Positions 26,043 through 35,101 of a stretch of 64,000 bases of DNA are shown here, one piece after another. The first letter of the stretch is position 1; each line of letters starts with the position of its first letter. Under the pieces are notes generated by a model. That model searched no databases and was not told the origin of the DNA. It saw nothing but the letters and a program-made list of their open reading frames with translations. A program made the position numbers and the translations under genes. Origin of the DNA: Perlabentimonas gracilis (GTDB lineage: Bacteria; Bacteroidota; Bacteroidia; Bacteroidales; Tenuifilaceae); contig NZ_JAANIG010000002.1 in NCBI RefSeq assembly GCF_011174675.1, positions 62,001 through 126,000 of the forward strand. Direction: 5' to 3'.

Positions 26043-28265
26043 ATGGAAGTTACTGTTGATACCGCTAGAGAGTTAGGCCTCCTGCCTGAAGAGTTTGAGA
26101 TGATTAAGCAAATTCTTGGACGCGAACCAAACTTCACAGAGCTTAGCATATTTGCCGTGATGTGGAGCGAGCACGCCTCCTACAAGAATTCAATCAAGTG
26201 GATTAAAACCCTTCCACGCAAGGGCGAGGCAATCTTGGCTGAAGCCGGTGCAGAGAATGCCGGTTTGGTTGATTTGGGCGACGGATTGGCATGTGCTTTT
26301 AAGATCGAATCGCATAACCACCCATGTGCCGTAGAACCATACCAGGGTGCTGCAACAGGTGTAGGGGGGATTAACCGTGACATATTCACCATGGGGGCTC
26401 GCCCAATTGCCCAGCTCAACTCGTTACGTTTTGGTGATATTTCGCTCGATAGGACCAAGTGGCACATCAAAGGCGTGGTTAAAGGTATAGGCGATTACGG
26501 AAATGCTTTCGGTGTTCCTGTTGTAGGAGGCGAAGTGTTCTTTGACGAGTCGTATAACACCAATCCATTGGTTAATGCCATGTCGGTCGGTATTGTTGAT
26601 AAAGATATGGTGGTTTCGGCCATATCCAAGGGAGTAGGCAATCCAGTGTTTATTGTGGGGTCTTCAACTGGTAAGGACGGTATTCATGGCAGTACATTTG
26701 CTTCAGCCGACATTACAGAGGACTCTGCCGATGATATACCTTCTATTCAGGTTGGCGACCCATTTATGGAGAAGCTACTGCTGGAGGCAAGCCTTGAGGT
26801 CATCAAAACAGGAGCTATTGTGGGTATGCAAGATATGGGCGCTGCAGGTATTATTTGCTCCACCTCCGAGATGTCGGAGAAAGGTGGATGTGGGATGAAG
26901 GTAGACTTGAGCAAGGTTCCGCTACGTCAGCAAAATATTGAGGCGTGGGAGATATTGCTATCCGAATCGCAGGAGCGAATGCTTATTGTGGTGGAGAAGG
27001 GGCGCGAGGCCGATGTAGAGGCCGTATACAAGAAATGGGATTTAAATTGTGTTCAAATAGGCGAAGTAACAGAAGGGGATAGGTTAGAGTTTTTCTGGCA
27101 AGGCGAAAAGGTTGCCGATGTTCCCGCCGAATCGCTCGTGCTTGGCGGAGGTGCTCCTGTTTACGAAAGGGAGTTTCGCGAGCCTGCTTACTACCAAGAG
27201 TATAAAAAGTTCGATATTAACGCCGTTTCAGAACCTCAAGATCTTCAGGAAGTGGCACGTATGCTGTTGAGCCATCCAAATATAGCCTCAAAACGTTGGG
27301 TTTACGAGCAGTACGATAGCATGGTGGGAACCCGAAATATGACCACCAACTTTCCCTCATCGGCTGCAGTTGTGAATGTTAAAGGAACAAATAAAGCGCT
27401 TGTGCTTACTGTTGACTGTAACTCACGCTATGTAAAGGCCGACCCTGAGGTTGGTGCAATGATAGCTGTTGCTGAGGCTTCACGCAACATTGTTTGTACA
27501 GGCGGTAAGCCACTGGCTATAACCAACTGCTTGAACTTTGGTAATCCATATAAACCTGAGATTTACTGGCAGTTTGTAAATGCAATAAAGGGTATGGGCA
27601 AAGCCTGCGAGAAATTTGGTACCCCTGTAACAGGTGGGAATGTAAGTTTCTACAACCAATCTACCATTGGGGGTAGGGATGAGGCTGTGTTTCCAACGCC
27701 AACCATTGGTATGCTTGGATTGCTCGAGAATAAGAATCATCACACAACGCTAGCCTTTAAGGATAAGGGGCATATGATCTACCTTATTGGCCGATCATTT
27801 AACGACATTGCATCGTCTGAGTATCTGAATTCGTACCATGGGGTGAAAGCTTCGCCAGCACCCTACTTCAACTTGGAAGAGGAATACCAAGTTCAGGAAG
27901 TTGTTAGCCAACTTATCCGAAGGAACCTGGTACAGTCAGCAAATGATGTTTCCGATGGTGGCCTATTTGTAGCCCTATTCGAGTGCGCTGCTCCTCGCAA
28001 CCTTGGTTTCGATATCACAACTGACGCAGAGATCCGACCCGATGCATTTCTGTTTGGAGAGGCGCAGGGACGCGTGGTTGTTACCGTATCTCCCTCTCGC
28101 GAAACGCAGTTCATCGATCATATGATGGAGAGCGGTGTGCCTTTCACCACCCTTGGCCACGTTACCAAATCCGAGGTGAGGGTTGATGATATTTCATTTG
28201 GATTCATCTCCGACATGAAGCAGGAGTATAACAATAGGCTGGGTGAACTTATTACTGGCAAGTAG
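26043..28265 (+). CDS. purL: phosphoribosylformylglycinamidine synthase, small PurL
   Basis: A 740-residue PurL of the small (Bacillus-type) form, which catalyses ATP-dependent conversion of FGAR to FGAM in purine synthesis. MWSEHASYKNSIKWIKTLP, FKIESHNHPCAVEPYQGAATGVGGI (seen in parts FKIESHNHP and GAATGVGGI) and NPVTGGNVSFYN-like GTPVTGGNVSFYNQ are characteristic. This form needs PurS and PurQ (glutaminase), neither of which is in the window. ubiE follows after 18 bp. Confidence 0.96.
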   Translation: MEVTVDTARELGLLPEEFEMIKQILGREPNFTELSIFAVMWSEHASYKNSIKWIKTLPRKGEAILAEAGAENAGLVDLGDGLACAFKIESHNHPCAVEPYQGAATGVGGINRDIFTMGARPIAQLNSLRFGDISLDRTKWHIKGVVKGIGDYGNAFGVPVVGGEVFFDESYNTNPLVNAMSVGIVDKDMVVSAISKGVGNPVFIVGSSTGKDGIHGSTFASADITEDSADDIPSIQVGDPFMEKLLLEASLEVIKTGAIVGMQDMGAAGIICSTSEMSEKGGCGMKVDLSKVPLRQQNIEAWEILLSESQERMLIVVEKGREADVEAVYKKWDLNCVQIGEVTEGDRLEFFWQGEKVADVPAESLVLGGGAPVYEREFREPAYYQEYKKFDINAVSEPQDLQEVARMLLSHPNIASKRWVYEQYDSMVGTRNMTTNFPSSAAVVNVKGTNKALVLTVDCNSRYVKADPEVGAMIAVAEASRNIVCTGGKPLAITNCLNFGNPYKPEIYWQFVNAIKGMGKACEKFGTPVTGGNVSFYNQSTIGGRDEAVFPTPTIGMLGLLENKNHHTTLAFKDKGHMIYLIGRSFNDIASSEYLNSYHGVKASPAPYFNLEEEYQVQEVVSQLIRRNLVQSANDVSDGGLFVALFECAAPRNLGFDITTDAEIRPDAFLFGEAQGRVVVTVSPSRETQFIDHMMESGVPFTTLGHVTKSEVRVDDISFGFISDMKQEYNNRLGELITGK

Positions 28266-28283
28266 CAAATTATCAAGAATACC

Positions 28284-28994
28284 GTGAGCAATTTCACCGT
28301 TCAGGAACAGCAGGTTGAGGCCATGTTCAATGGCATTGCCCCCAAGTACGACTTTTTGAACCACCTACTAAGCTTTGGCATTGATAAGCTCTGGAGAAAA
28401 AGGTTGGTTAAGAGTATTGCTAAGCAAAACGCTAAGCATGTGCTTGATGTGGCCACTGGCACTGCCGATCTTTCCATTGCATTGGCCAAAAGATTACCCG
28501 AAGTGCAGATAGTTGGTGTTGATATTGCCGATGAGATGCTTGAGTTTGGTCGAAGAAAGTTGAAAAAACTAAAGCTCGATCAGCGGATCACGATGCAAAA
28601 GGCAACTTCCTTAGATCTCCCCTTCTCTAATGGTTTGTTCGATGCCGCTATGGTTGCCTTTGGGGTACGTAACTTTGAAGATCCCATTAAGGGACTGTCG
28701 GAAATGCAACGAGTTTTAAAGTCAGGTGGAACCATTAGTGTGCTTGAGTTTACCACTCCAAAGTACGCCGTAATTGGATGGCTCTATAAATTCTACTTCA
28801 GTAGGGTGCTTCCGTGGGTGGGAAAGTTGGTGTCTGGACATAAAACAGCATATACTTACCTTCCAATGTCGGTACAGGCATTTAACGAAAGAGAAAGTTT
28901 TAATGAACTGTTAGAGCAGTCAGGTTTTAAAAATGCACAATATGTTCAGCAAAGTTTTGGTATAGCGGCAATTTATACTGCAACCAAGCCATAG
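28284..28994 (+). CDS. ubiE: demethylmenaquinone methyltransferase (UbiE/MenG)
   Basis: A 236-residue SAM methyltransferase for the last step of menaquinone synthesis. Diagnostic segments are MFNGIAPKYDFLNHLLSFGID at the N-terminus, VLDVATGTADLSIAL (SAM site) and VAFGVRNFEDPIKGL. The start is GTG at 28284. The rest of the men genes lie at 59280-64000, about 30 kb away. A porT homologue follows after 85 bp. Confidence 0.95.
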   Translation: MSNFTVQEQQVEAMFNGIAPKYDFLNHLLSFGIDKLWRKRLVKSIAKQNAKHVLDVATGTADLSIALAKRLPEVQIVGVDIADEMLEFGRRKLKKLKLDQRITMQKATSLDLPFSNGLFDAAMVAFGVRNFEDPIKGLSEMQRVLKSGGTISVLEFTTPKYAVIGWLYKFYFSRVLPWVGKLVSGHKTAYTYLPMSVQAFNERESFNELLEQSGFKNAQYVQQSFGIAAIYTATKP

Positions 28995-29079
28995 CGTGGA
29001 TACTTTATATGTATAGGTTTTAGTCAAATCAATAATAATTAGCCTGTTCAATCGTTATTGTTGTGCATTCTACTTTTTT

Positions 29080-29814
29080 ATGAGAAAATCCAGTGTTTTC
29101 ATATTCTTTCTAATGCTATTCTTTGGTGTAGGAATGGTTGGATATTCCCAACTCAAGCCCCAGCCAATCCTCAACGATCCCGACTATGATTTTGAGAAAC
29201 GATTGCGCTTCGGGTTTTCCTTAGGGGTAAACTTCATGGATTTTCAGATTATGAGTAGCGTTAATCAGTTCGATTCAATTTTTGTTGACAACAGTACGCT
29301 GTATCCCGGCTTTAACGTGAATGTTGTTAGCGACTTTAGGATTATACCCACTCTACATCTTCGATTCCTCCCCGGCTTGGCATTCGGACAACGTGACCTG
29401 TACTTCTACGACAAAGATCCAAAGGTTGAGCCCACAGTGATGCAACTTGAGTCATCCTACATTGAAATGCCTCTGCTGATTAAGTATGCCGCAGTGCGAA
29501 AGTGGAACACAAGGCCATACCTGATAGCTGGCACCAACTTTAGGATTGATATGGCTGCCTACAAGAAGCTAAATATCGAGGAGGGTGTTTACATAAGGTT
29601 GATAAAAGGCGATATATACTATGAGGTTGGATTTGGTCTTGATTTTTTCCTCACCTTCTTCAAATTTTCCACCGAGCTTAAGTTCTCATCTGGCTATCGA
29701 AACGCAATTGCCCCGCCCAACTATCAGCAGCTTACTGATCAGGAGATTAAGTACACCGAAGCCATTCACAGGCTAAAATCACAGGTAATAACCCTTTCGT
29801 TTCATTTCGAATAG
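29080..29814 (+). CDS. porT: PorT-family protein of the type IX secretion system
   Basis: A 244-residue protein with a signal peptide (about 1-23, before QLKPQP) and an outer-membrane beta-barrel-like pattern of alternating strands ending in an aromatic residue (HFE), suited to BAM insertion. Conserved features include FGFSLGVNFMDF, IPTLHLRFLPGLAFGQRDL and SSYIEMPLLIKYAAVR. PorT/SprT is required for type IX secretion and gliding in studied Bacteroidota. The cargo protein at 8597 fits a working T9SS. Confidence 0.88.
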   Translation: MRKSSVFIFFLMLFFGVGMVGYSQLKPQPILNDPDYDFEKRLRFGFSLGVNFMDFQIMSSVNQFDSIFVDNSTLYPGFNVNVVSDFRIIPTLHLRFLPGLAFGQRDLYFYDKDPKVEPTVMQLESSYIEMPLLIKYAAVRKWNTRPYLIAGTNFRIDMAAYKKLNIEEGVYIRLIKGDIYYEVGFGLDFFLTFFKFSTELKFSSGYRNAIAPPNYQQLTDQEIKYTEAIHRLKSQVITLSFHFE

Positions 29815-29824
29815 CTCTCTTGAA

Positions 29825-31387
29825 ATGCCCATTGAGTTAACTTTTGACCTTAGTCCACAGCAGGCGTCATCGGCTGAGAGTATTTTGCAGCAGGTAAGCC
29901 GTAAGCTGGGCAAGCACCCCTCGGCAATAGGCGATGTGCACGTCGTGCGTAAGTCAATCGATGCCCGGAGGGGCAAAGTTAGGGTGAATGTTGGCGTTCA
30001 GGTATACGCCAAGGGGGAGTCTGTAACCGATACCATCCACAAGTATTTATATCAGGATGTAAGGAGTAAGCCCGAGGTGGTGATTGTGGGAGCAGGCCCA
30101 GCTGGCCTTTTTGCTGCACTTAGGCTTATTGAATTAGGGCTAAAACCAATAATTGTTGAGCGTGGGAAGGATGTGTCGAGCCGTAAGCGTGATGTTGCTT
30201 TGCTAAACAGAAATACAACTTTTGATCCTGAATCGAACTATGCCTTTGGTGAGGGAGGCGCTGGAACCTTCTCGGATGGAAAACTCTATACCCGTTCAAG
30301 GAAAAGGGGCGATATTAATCGTATTCTGTCAATACTACATCAGCATGGAGCGCAAGATGAGATACTGTATGAGGCGCATCCTCATATAGGAACAAATGTG
30401 CTCCCCCGAGTTATATCGGCTATCCGAAAAACCATTGAACAGTTCGGTGGAAACTTCTTATTTAGCAGTAGGGTCGACGAGGTCTTAACCGATAGCAAAG
30501 GAGTTAGGGGTATTAGATTGAATAATGGCACTAGCGTCTTAGCCAAAGCCGTTATATTGGCAACTGGGCATTCGGCTCGTGATGTTTACCAGATGCTTTG
30601 GAAAAATAAGGTGCTGCTCGAGGCAAAGCCTTTTGCCATGGGCGTAAGGGTTGAGCATCCACAGGCATTAATCGATTCCATTCAATACCATGGGCTATCA
30701 AGGGGCGAACTACTGCCTGCTGCAAGTTATAAGCTGGTTCAGCAGGTTGAGGGTAGAGGGGTGTACTCCTTCTGTATGTGTCCCGGAGGGTTCATAGTGC
30801 CAGCCGTGTCATCGTCAAACGAAATTGTGGTAAATGGAATGTCGCCCTCCCTTCGCAATTCGCCTTGGGCTAACTCGGGTATAGTGGTGGAGGTAAGGCT
30901 CGATGACCTAAAGGGCTACGAGAAGTTTGGACCATTGGCGGGTATGCAGTTCCAATCCTATCTTGAGCAGCTAGCTTATAACCATAGCCTTGGCAAAGGA
31001 GTAATTGCTCCTGCCCAAAGGCTAAGCGATTTTGTTGATGGCAAGGTGTCGACTACATTGCCAAGCTGCTCTTACCATCCTGGGCTAACATCTTCGCCCA
31101 TTAACGAGTGGTTGCCTAGCTGGATATCAAGTAGGTTGCAAGAAGGTTTCAGACAATTCGATAGAAAGATGAAGGGGTTTGTGACCAGCGAGGCTACGAT
31201 TGTTGCCCTAGAGTCAAGAACATCTTCACCTATCCGTATTCCCCGTAATGAGGAAACGCTCGAACACGTTCAGGTGCGTGGTTTGTTTCCCTCGGGCGAG
31301 GGGGCAGGCTATGCTGGAGGAATTGTATCGTCAGCAGTTGATGGGGAACGTTCTGCCGAAGCAGTTGCCCGATTCATGAGCGTTTAA
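29825..31387 (+). CDS. uncharacterised FAD-dependent dehydrogenase (conserved NAD(P)/FAD protein)
   Basis: A 520-residue flavoprotein. An N-terminal 80-residue segment precedes the FAD-binding VVIVGAGPAGLFAALRL (about 82-98), then GEGGAGTFSDGKLYTR, a second glycine-rich stretch and a C-terminal FAD motif ending GYAGGIVSSAVDGER. This is the widespread uncharacterised dehydrogenase family with a BFD-like or HI0933-like fold. Substrate is unknown. Its last 14 bp overlap the 3' end of the converging TrmH-type gene. Confidence 0.85.
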   Translation: MPIELTFDLSPQQASSAESILQQVSRKLGKHPSAIGDVHVVRKSIDARRGKVRVNVGVQVYAKGESVTDTIHKYLYQDVRSKPEVVIVGAGPAGLFAALRLIELGLKPIIVERGKDVSSRKRDVALLNRNTTFDPESNYAFGEGGAGTFSDGKLYTRSRKRGDINRILSILHQHGAQDEILYEAHPHIGTNVLPRVISAIRKTIEQFGGNFLFSSRVDEVLTDSKGVRGIRLNNGTSVLAKAVILATGHSARDVYQMLWKNKVLLEAKPFAMGVRVEHPQALIDSIQYHGLSRGELLPAASYKLVQQVEGRGVYSFCMCPGGFIVPAVSSSNEIVVNGMSPSLRNSPWANSGIVVEVRLDDLKGYEKFGPLAGMQFQSYLEQLAYNHSLGKGVIAPAQRLSDFVDGKVSTTLPSCSYHPGLTSSPINEWLPSWISSRLQEGFRQFDRKMKGFVTSEATIVALESRTSSPIRIPRNEETLEHVQVRGLFPSGEGAGYAGGIVSSAVDGERSAEAVARFMSV

Positions 31388-32141
31388 TGGATCTGCTTCG
31401 GAACTCCGAGCAGACAATGGCAGTGGCCATTGCAACGTTGAGCGATTCACTAGTGTTCTCATCGTCACAAAAGTGGGGAATGGTAATTCTAGAGTTCACC
31501 AATTTCTCAACCTCATTCGAAATTCCATTACCTTCGTTCCCTAGCACAATAATTCCAGCAGAGTTTAAATGTTGCGTATAAATGTTTTCGCCATCTAAAA
31601 AGGTTCCATAAATGGTTATGCCAGCGTCTTTTGCTGCCTCAAGGTACTGGGCCAGGTTAGTGTATAATATGCTAACCCGGGCAATGGCTCCCATGGTAGA
31701 TTGGACAACCTTAGGTGCAAATGCGTCGGCAGTATTGTGGCTGCAGATAATATGTTTAATGCCAAACCAATCGGCTAGTCGAATTATTGTGCCCATATTA
31801 CCGGGATCCTGAATATTATCGAGGGCAAGCGCAAGAGTGCCATCCAGGTGCTTGATTTCGATTTGATGCGCGGGTATGTGGACAATGGCCAAAACTGGGG
31901 TGGGAGTACTTAGCCCACTAATCCTACTCATATCCTTTGGGCTAATCTCAATAAACCGATTGTCCGAGCTGCAGCGGTCAGGCTGCCAGTTATTTGTGTG
32001 GTATATGGTCTCTAGCCTTAATGGCGATGTAAGTAAATCGCATACCAGTCGATGCCCCTCGGCAACGAATAGCCCCGATAATTTGCGATGTTTCTTTTGC
32101 TGTAATGCACGAATGGTTTTAATTGTATTTGCAGTAAGCAT
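31374..32141 (-). CDS. TrmH/SpoU-family RNA 2'-O-methyltransferase
   Basis: A 255-residue SPOUT methyltransferase. An N-terminal substrate-binding domain (about 8-90) is followed by the three knot motifs LALDNIQDPGNMGTIIRLAD, IIVLGNEGNGISNEV and SLNVAMATAIV. It methylates a 2'-hydroxyl in rRNA or tRNA; the exact site is not predictable. The start is the ATG at 32141, giving LTANTIKTIRALQQKKHR as in relatives. It converges with, and overlaps by 14 bp, the FAD-dependent dehydrogenase gene. Confidence 0.9.
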   Translation of the reverse strand: MLTANTIKTIRALQQKKHRKLSGLFVAEGHRLVCDLLTSPLRLETIYHTNNWQPDRCSSDNRFIEISPKDMSRISGLSTPTPVLAIVHIPAHQIEIKHLDGTLALALDNIQDPGNMGTIIRLADWFGIKHIICSHNTADAFAPKVVQSTMGAIARVSILYTNLAQYLEAAKDAGITIYGTFLDGENIYTQHLNSAGIIVLGNEGNGISNEVEKLVNSRITIPHFCDDENTSESLNVAMATAIVCSEFRSRSIKRS

Positions 32142-32316
32142 ACCCAAAAATTTTAGCAAACCTACCATTTTTTTTGATGAATTAACACTTTTTGTAGCCT
32201 TATGGCTTGTTTTGTGTAGTAGGTTTTCATCGTATTATAATCGAGTTATCAAAGCGAATTATTATCTTTCACACACAATTTGAATTGTGATTTTTGCTGT
32301 AATCTACCGCAATTTG

Positions 32317-34728
32317 ATGCCAAATAATAAGTCTTCAATTTTCTTTTCTAGCCAAGCGATTCCGCTTGGGACTACAATAGTACTATTAATTGGGCTTTTG
32401 GCCTCCTCTTGTAGCGTCACCAAAAACATCCCCGAAGGCCAGTATCTTCTCGATAAGGCTGATATTGTTGTCCAAGAGGAGAGCCGTAAAAGGGAGGTTA
32501 GAGAGGGCGAACTAACCCGCTACGTTAGGCAAAAGCCCAATAAGCGTGTGCTTGGGTTTAGGCTGCATTTACGACTTTTTAATATGGCCAACCCCGAAAA
32601 GGAGAAGGGCATTAGTGGTATGCTTCGAAAGATTGGCGAGGAGCCTGTGATTCTCGACACATTTCAAACTCAACAAACTGCACTTAACTTGGCTCGATAC
32701 CTTGAGAGCAAAGGCTTCTACAGCGCCAATGTTAGCGATACAACTCGGCTGGGTAGGCGAAGAGCTCAAGTGCAGTACAATGTTAAGCCTGGAGCACCCC
32801 ATAGAATTAGAAATATCCACTATGCTATTGAGGATAGCCTAATAAGAGATGTGGTGTTAAGCGATACCTCAAATCGGTTGATAAAGCGTGGTGATAGGTT
32901 CGATATTGATATACTAAGGGAGGAGCGAAGGCGTATTGAGAGTAAGCTAAGGGAACAGGGATACTTCTTCTTCTCGCGTGATTTTGTAACTTTTACTGCC
33001 GACACGAGTGTGAGTAGCAAGTCGGTTGATGTCGATCTTGTGATTAGAAAACGCTTTACTCGTAATGAGTTTGGAGAACGCATAACCCAGCCATACAGAA
33101 AGTATCAGATAAGTAATGTTTTCGTTTACACAAATTACGATCCCGTAGAGTTTTTCTATCTTCAGGAAGGCAACTTTCTAGATACCATTCATTTCGACAA
33201 TCAGCAATTTGTCTATTCCCTTTCCACTGGAGTGAAGCTCAGTACTGTTAGTAATGCCAATCTAATCCGACCGGGGCAGGTATATTCCGAGAGCATTGTG
33301 CAAAAAACTAGGGATAACCTTAACTCCTTGAGGTTGTTCAGGGCTGTAAATGTATTTTTTAGGGAGGACTCTACCCCTGAAGTTAGGCAAAGCTCGGACT
33401 TTCTGACTTTTGGAGATGATATGGTTGACGATTCGTTAAACTTTGGCAAGCTAAATTGTTACATACAGCTAACTCCACATACGCTGCAAAGCTATCAGGT
33501 CGATTTGTTAGGCACCAACACCGCATCGGATGTGGGTGTTGAAGGAAACCTTAGCTATCAGCATAAGAACCTTTTTCAAGGAGCCGAAATATTTGATACT
33601 CGACTCCGCGGGATGGTGCAGTTCTTGTCGGGCGACCAGGTTACTACTGGCTCGTATGAGCTGGGAGGTTCGGTGGGTTTGAATTTTCCAAGGTTCTTAA
33701 GCCCCTTCCAAATCGATGAGTATCAAAATAGATATGCCCCCAGGACACAAATCACGGCATCGTATAACTTTCAGTACAGGCCTGAGTACACACGAACAGT
33801 TGCTGGTGCAAACTACAGCTACACCTGGCGTTCCGAGAGCCGATTCACCCACACGTTCACTCCGCTGGAGGTTAACGTGATAAACTTGCTTGCAATATCT
33901 GACGATTTTTGGGATAAGATTAAGGATCGCTATGAAGCAAATAGCTACCGAAACCAGGTAGTAACCCTTACGGGGTATAATTTTATTTACTCTAACCAGT
34001 CGTCGGCCCGGAGAAATTACTCTGTTCTTCGATACAACTTTGAGGTATCGGGCAATATCCTTAATGCTCTATTTGATGCAATGGAAGTTGAAAAGGTAGA
34101 TGGAGCCTATCAGATTTTTAATACAAACTTTTCTCAGTTCGTAAGAACCGATGTAAACTACGTGTTTAATCAATCCCTCGATGAGAATAATACCTTCGTT
34201 TACAGGGTTTATGCAGGTGCTGGATTGCCCTATGGCAACTCAGCTGCTTTGCCATTTGAGAAAAAGTATTTTTCGGGGGGATCTACCGGGGTCCGAGCAT
34301 GGAGTGCGCGCGGTTTAGGCCCCGGTTCCTACATCGAAGATCAGCTTCTGTTCCCCAATCAAACTGCCGATATTAAGCTAGAGGCTAACTTTGAGTATCG
34401 TTTTAACCTTGTATGGCTGTTGGAGGGTGCGCTATTCTTAGATGCAGGTAATATATGGTCAATATCCAAGAACGACGAAAGGCCTGGCGCTGTTTTTAGT
34501 CCCGACAGGTTTTACAAAGAGATTGCCTTGGGAACAGGCACAGGTATAAGGTTAAACCTTGGCTTTTTCACCATCAGGTTCGATGTGGGCATAAAGCTAT
34601 ACGATCCCGGTATTATTTCTATTGATAACGGAGAGCTTGTGTACAACAATGAGCATTGGATACCCATTGATAGGAAGTACAACAGGAACGATTTTAAGTT
34701 TCATTTTGGGATAGGGTATCCATTCTAG
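32317..34728 (+). CDS. tamL: TamL, lipoprotein BamA/TamA-family outer-membrane protein
   Basis: An 803-residue outer-membrane assembly protein. It has a lipoprotein signal with lipobox LLASSC (Cys32), POTRA-like segments (about 35-400) and a C-terminal 16-stranded BamA-type barrel ending GIGYPF. The YFSGGSTGVRAWSARGLGPGSY stretch (seen as YFSGGSTGVRAW) is the Omp85 signature region. In Bacteroidota the TamA counterpart is a lipoprotein, TamL, paired with TamB. No tamB is adjacent here. The ATG at 32317 gives a compact signal peptide; GTG at 32287 is possible. Confidence 0.9.
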   Translation: MPNNKSSIFFSSQAIPLGTTIVLLIGLLASSCSVTKNIPEGQYLLDKADIVVQEESRKREVREGELTRYVRQKPNKRVLGFRLHLRLFNMANPEKEKGISGMLRKIGEEPVILDTFQTQQTALNLARYLESKGFYSANVSDTTRLGRRRAQVQYNVKPGAPHRIRNIHYAIEDSLIRDVVLSDTSNRLIKRGDRFDIDILREERRRIESKLREQGYFFFSRDFVTFTADTSVSSKSVDVDLVIRKRFTRNEFGERITQPYRKYQISNVFVYTNYDPVEFFYLQEGNFLDTIHFDNQQFVYSLSTGVKLSTVSNANLIRPGQVYSESIVQKTRDNLNSLRLFRAVNVFFREDSTPEVRQSSDFLTFGDDMVDDSLNFGKLNCYIQLTPHTLQSYQVDLLGTNTASDVGVEGNLSYQHKNLFQGAEIFDTRLRGMVQFLSGDQVTTGSYELGGSVGLNFPRFLSPFQIDEYQNRYAPRTQITASYNFQYRPEYTRTVAGANYSYTWRSESRFTHTFTPLEVNVINLLAISDDFWDKIKDRYEANSYRNQVVTLTGYNFIYSNQSSARRNYSVLRYNFEVSGNILNALFDAMEVEKVDGAYQIFNTNFSQFVRTDVNYVFNQSLDENNTFVYRVYAGAGLPYGNSAALPFEKKYFSGGSTGVRAWSARGLGPGSYIEDQLLFPNQTADIKLEANFEYRFNLVWLLEGALFLDAGNIWSISKNDERPGAVFSPDRFYKEIALGTGTGIRLNLGFFTIRFDVGIKLYDPGIISIDNGELVYNNEHWIPIDRKYNRNDFKFHFGIGYPF

Positions 34729-34821
34729 CCAATCATTCAATCATTGACGCTGCCAGTTTATCTGCCTCTGGTAGGCTTGCCTGCCCTTGGCAGGAACCTT
34801 CGGACGATGGCAGCCTGCCTG

Positions 34822-34875
34822 CCTGCCCGACTACTATGGTCAGGCGGGCCTGCCCAACTACTGCGGTCAGGCGGG
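34822..34875. repeat. two tandem 27-bp GC-rich units
   Basis: Units 34822-34848 and 34849-34875 differ at three positions. Each starts CCTGCCC and ends GGTCAGGCGGG. Confidence 0.8.
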
Positions 34876-34907
34876 CCTGCAAAGGCAGGGTCATTCAACC
34901 AACCAAC

Positions 34908-34969
34908 CAACCTGCCCGCTCTACCTGCCGCCTGCCGGTAGGCAGGGTAGACAGGCCACTGGCGGGTCA
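34908..34969 (-). repeat. 62-bp interspersed GC-rich repeat, copy B (inverted)
   Basis: The reverse complement is identical to copies A and C. In its own orientation it is followed, as in copy A, by GGTTGGTTG-type sequence and then TGACCCTGCCTTTGC. Confidence 0.92.
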
Positions 34970-35101
34970 ACCAATCATTCTACCCTATCCCCATTAATCC
35001 TTTTGTTTGCCAATCGTCTAATAATGCTGTGATTCTATTTGGCTTTGCCAACATTTTTTTGCAAATTGGCGTGATTTTTTCAGTAAAATTAACCTAACAG
35101 T

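Larger units (their letters stand above)
34729..35101. repeat. repeat-rich gap after tamL
   Basis: A 373-bp gap without a gene. It contains GC-rich CTGCC/GGCAG palindromic sequence, two tandem 27-bp units (34822-34875), a CAACCAACCAAC spacer and the inverted copy of the 62-bp repeat (34908-34969). The last about 100 bp are AT-rich and likely hold the transporter promoter. Frames open through the repeats encode only Arg/Gln/Gly/Pro-rich peptides and are not genes. Confidence 0.8.

Noticed and set aside
34744-35032. Frames of 65-81 residues across the gap after tamL
   Set aside because: Composed of the tandem 27-bp units and the 62-bp repeat; they do not represent conserved protein.
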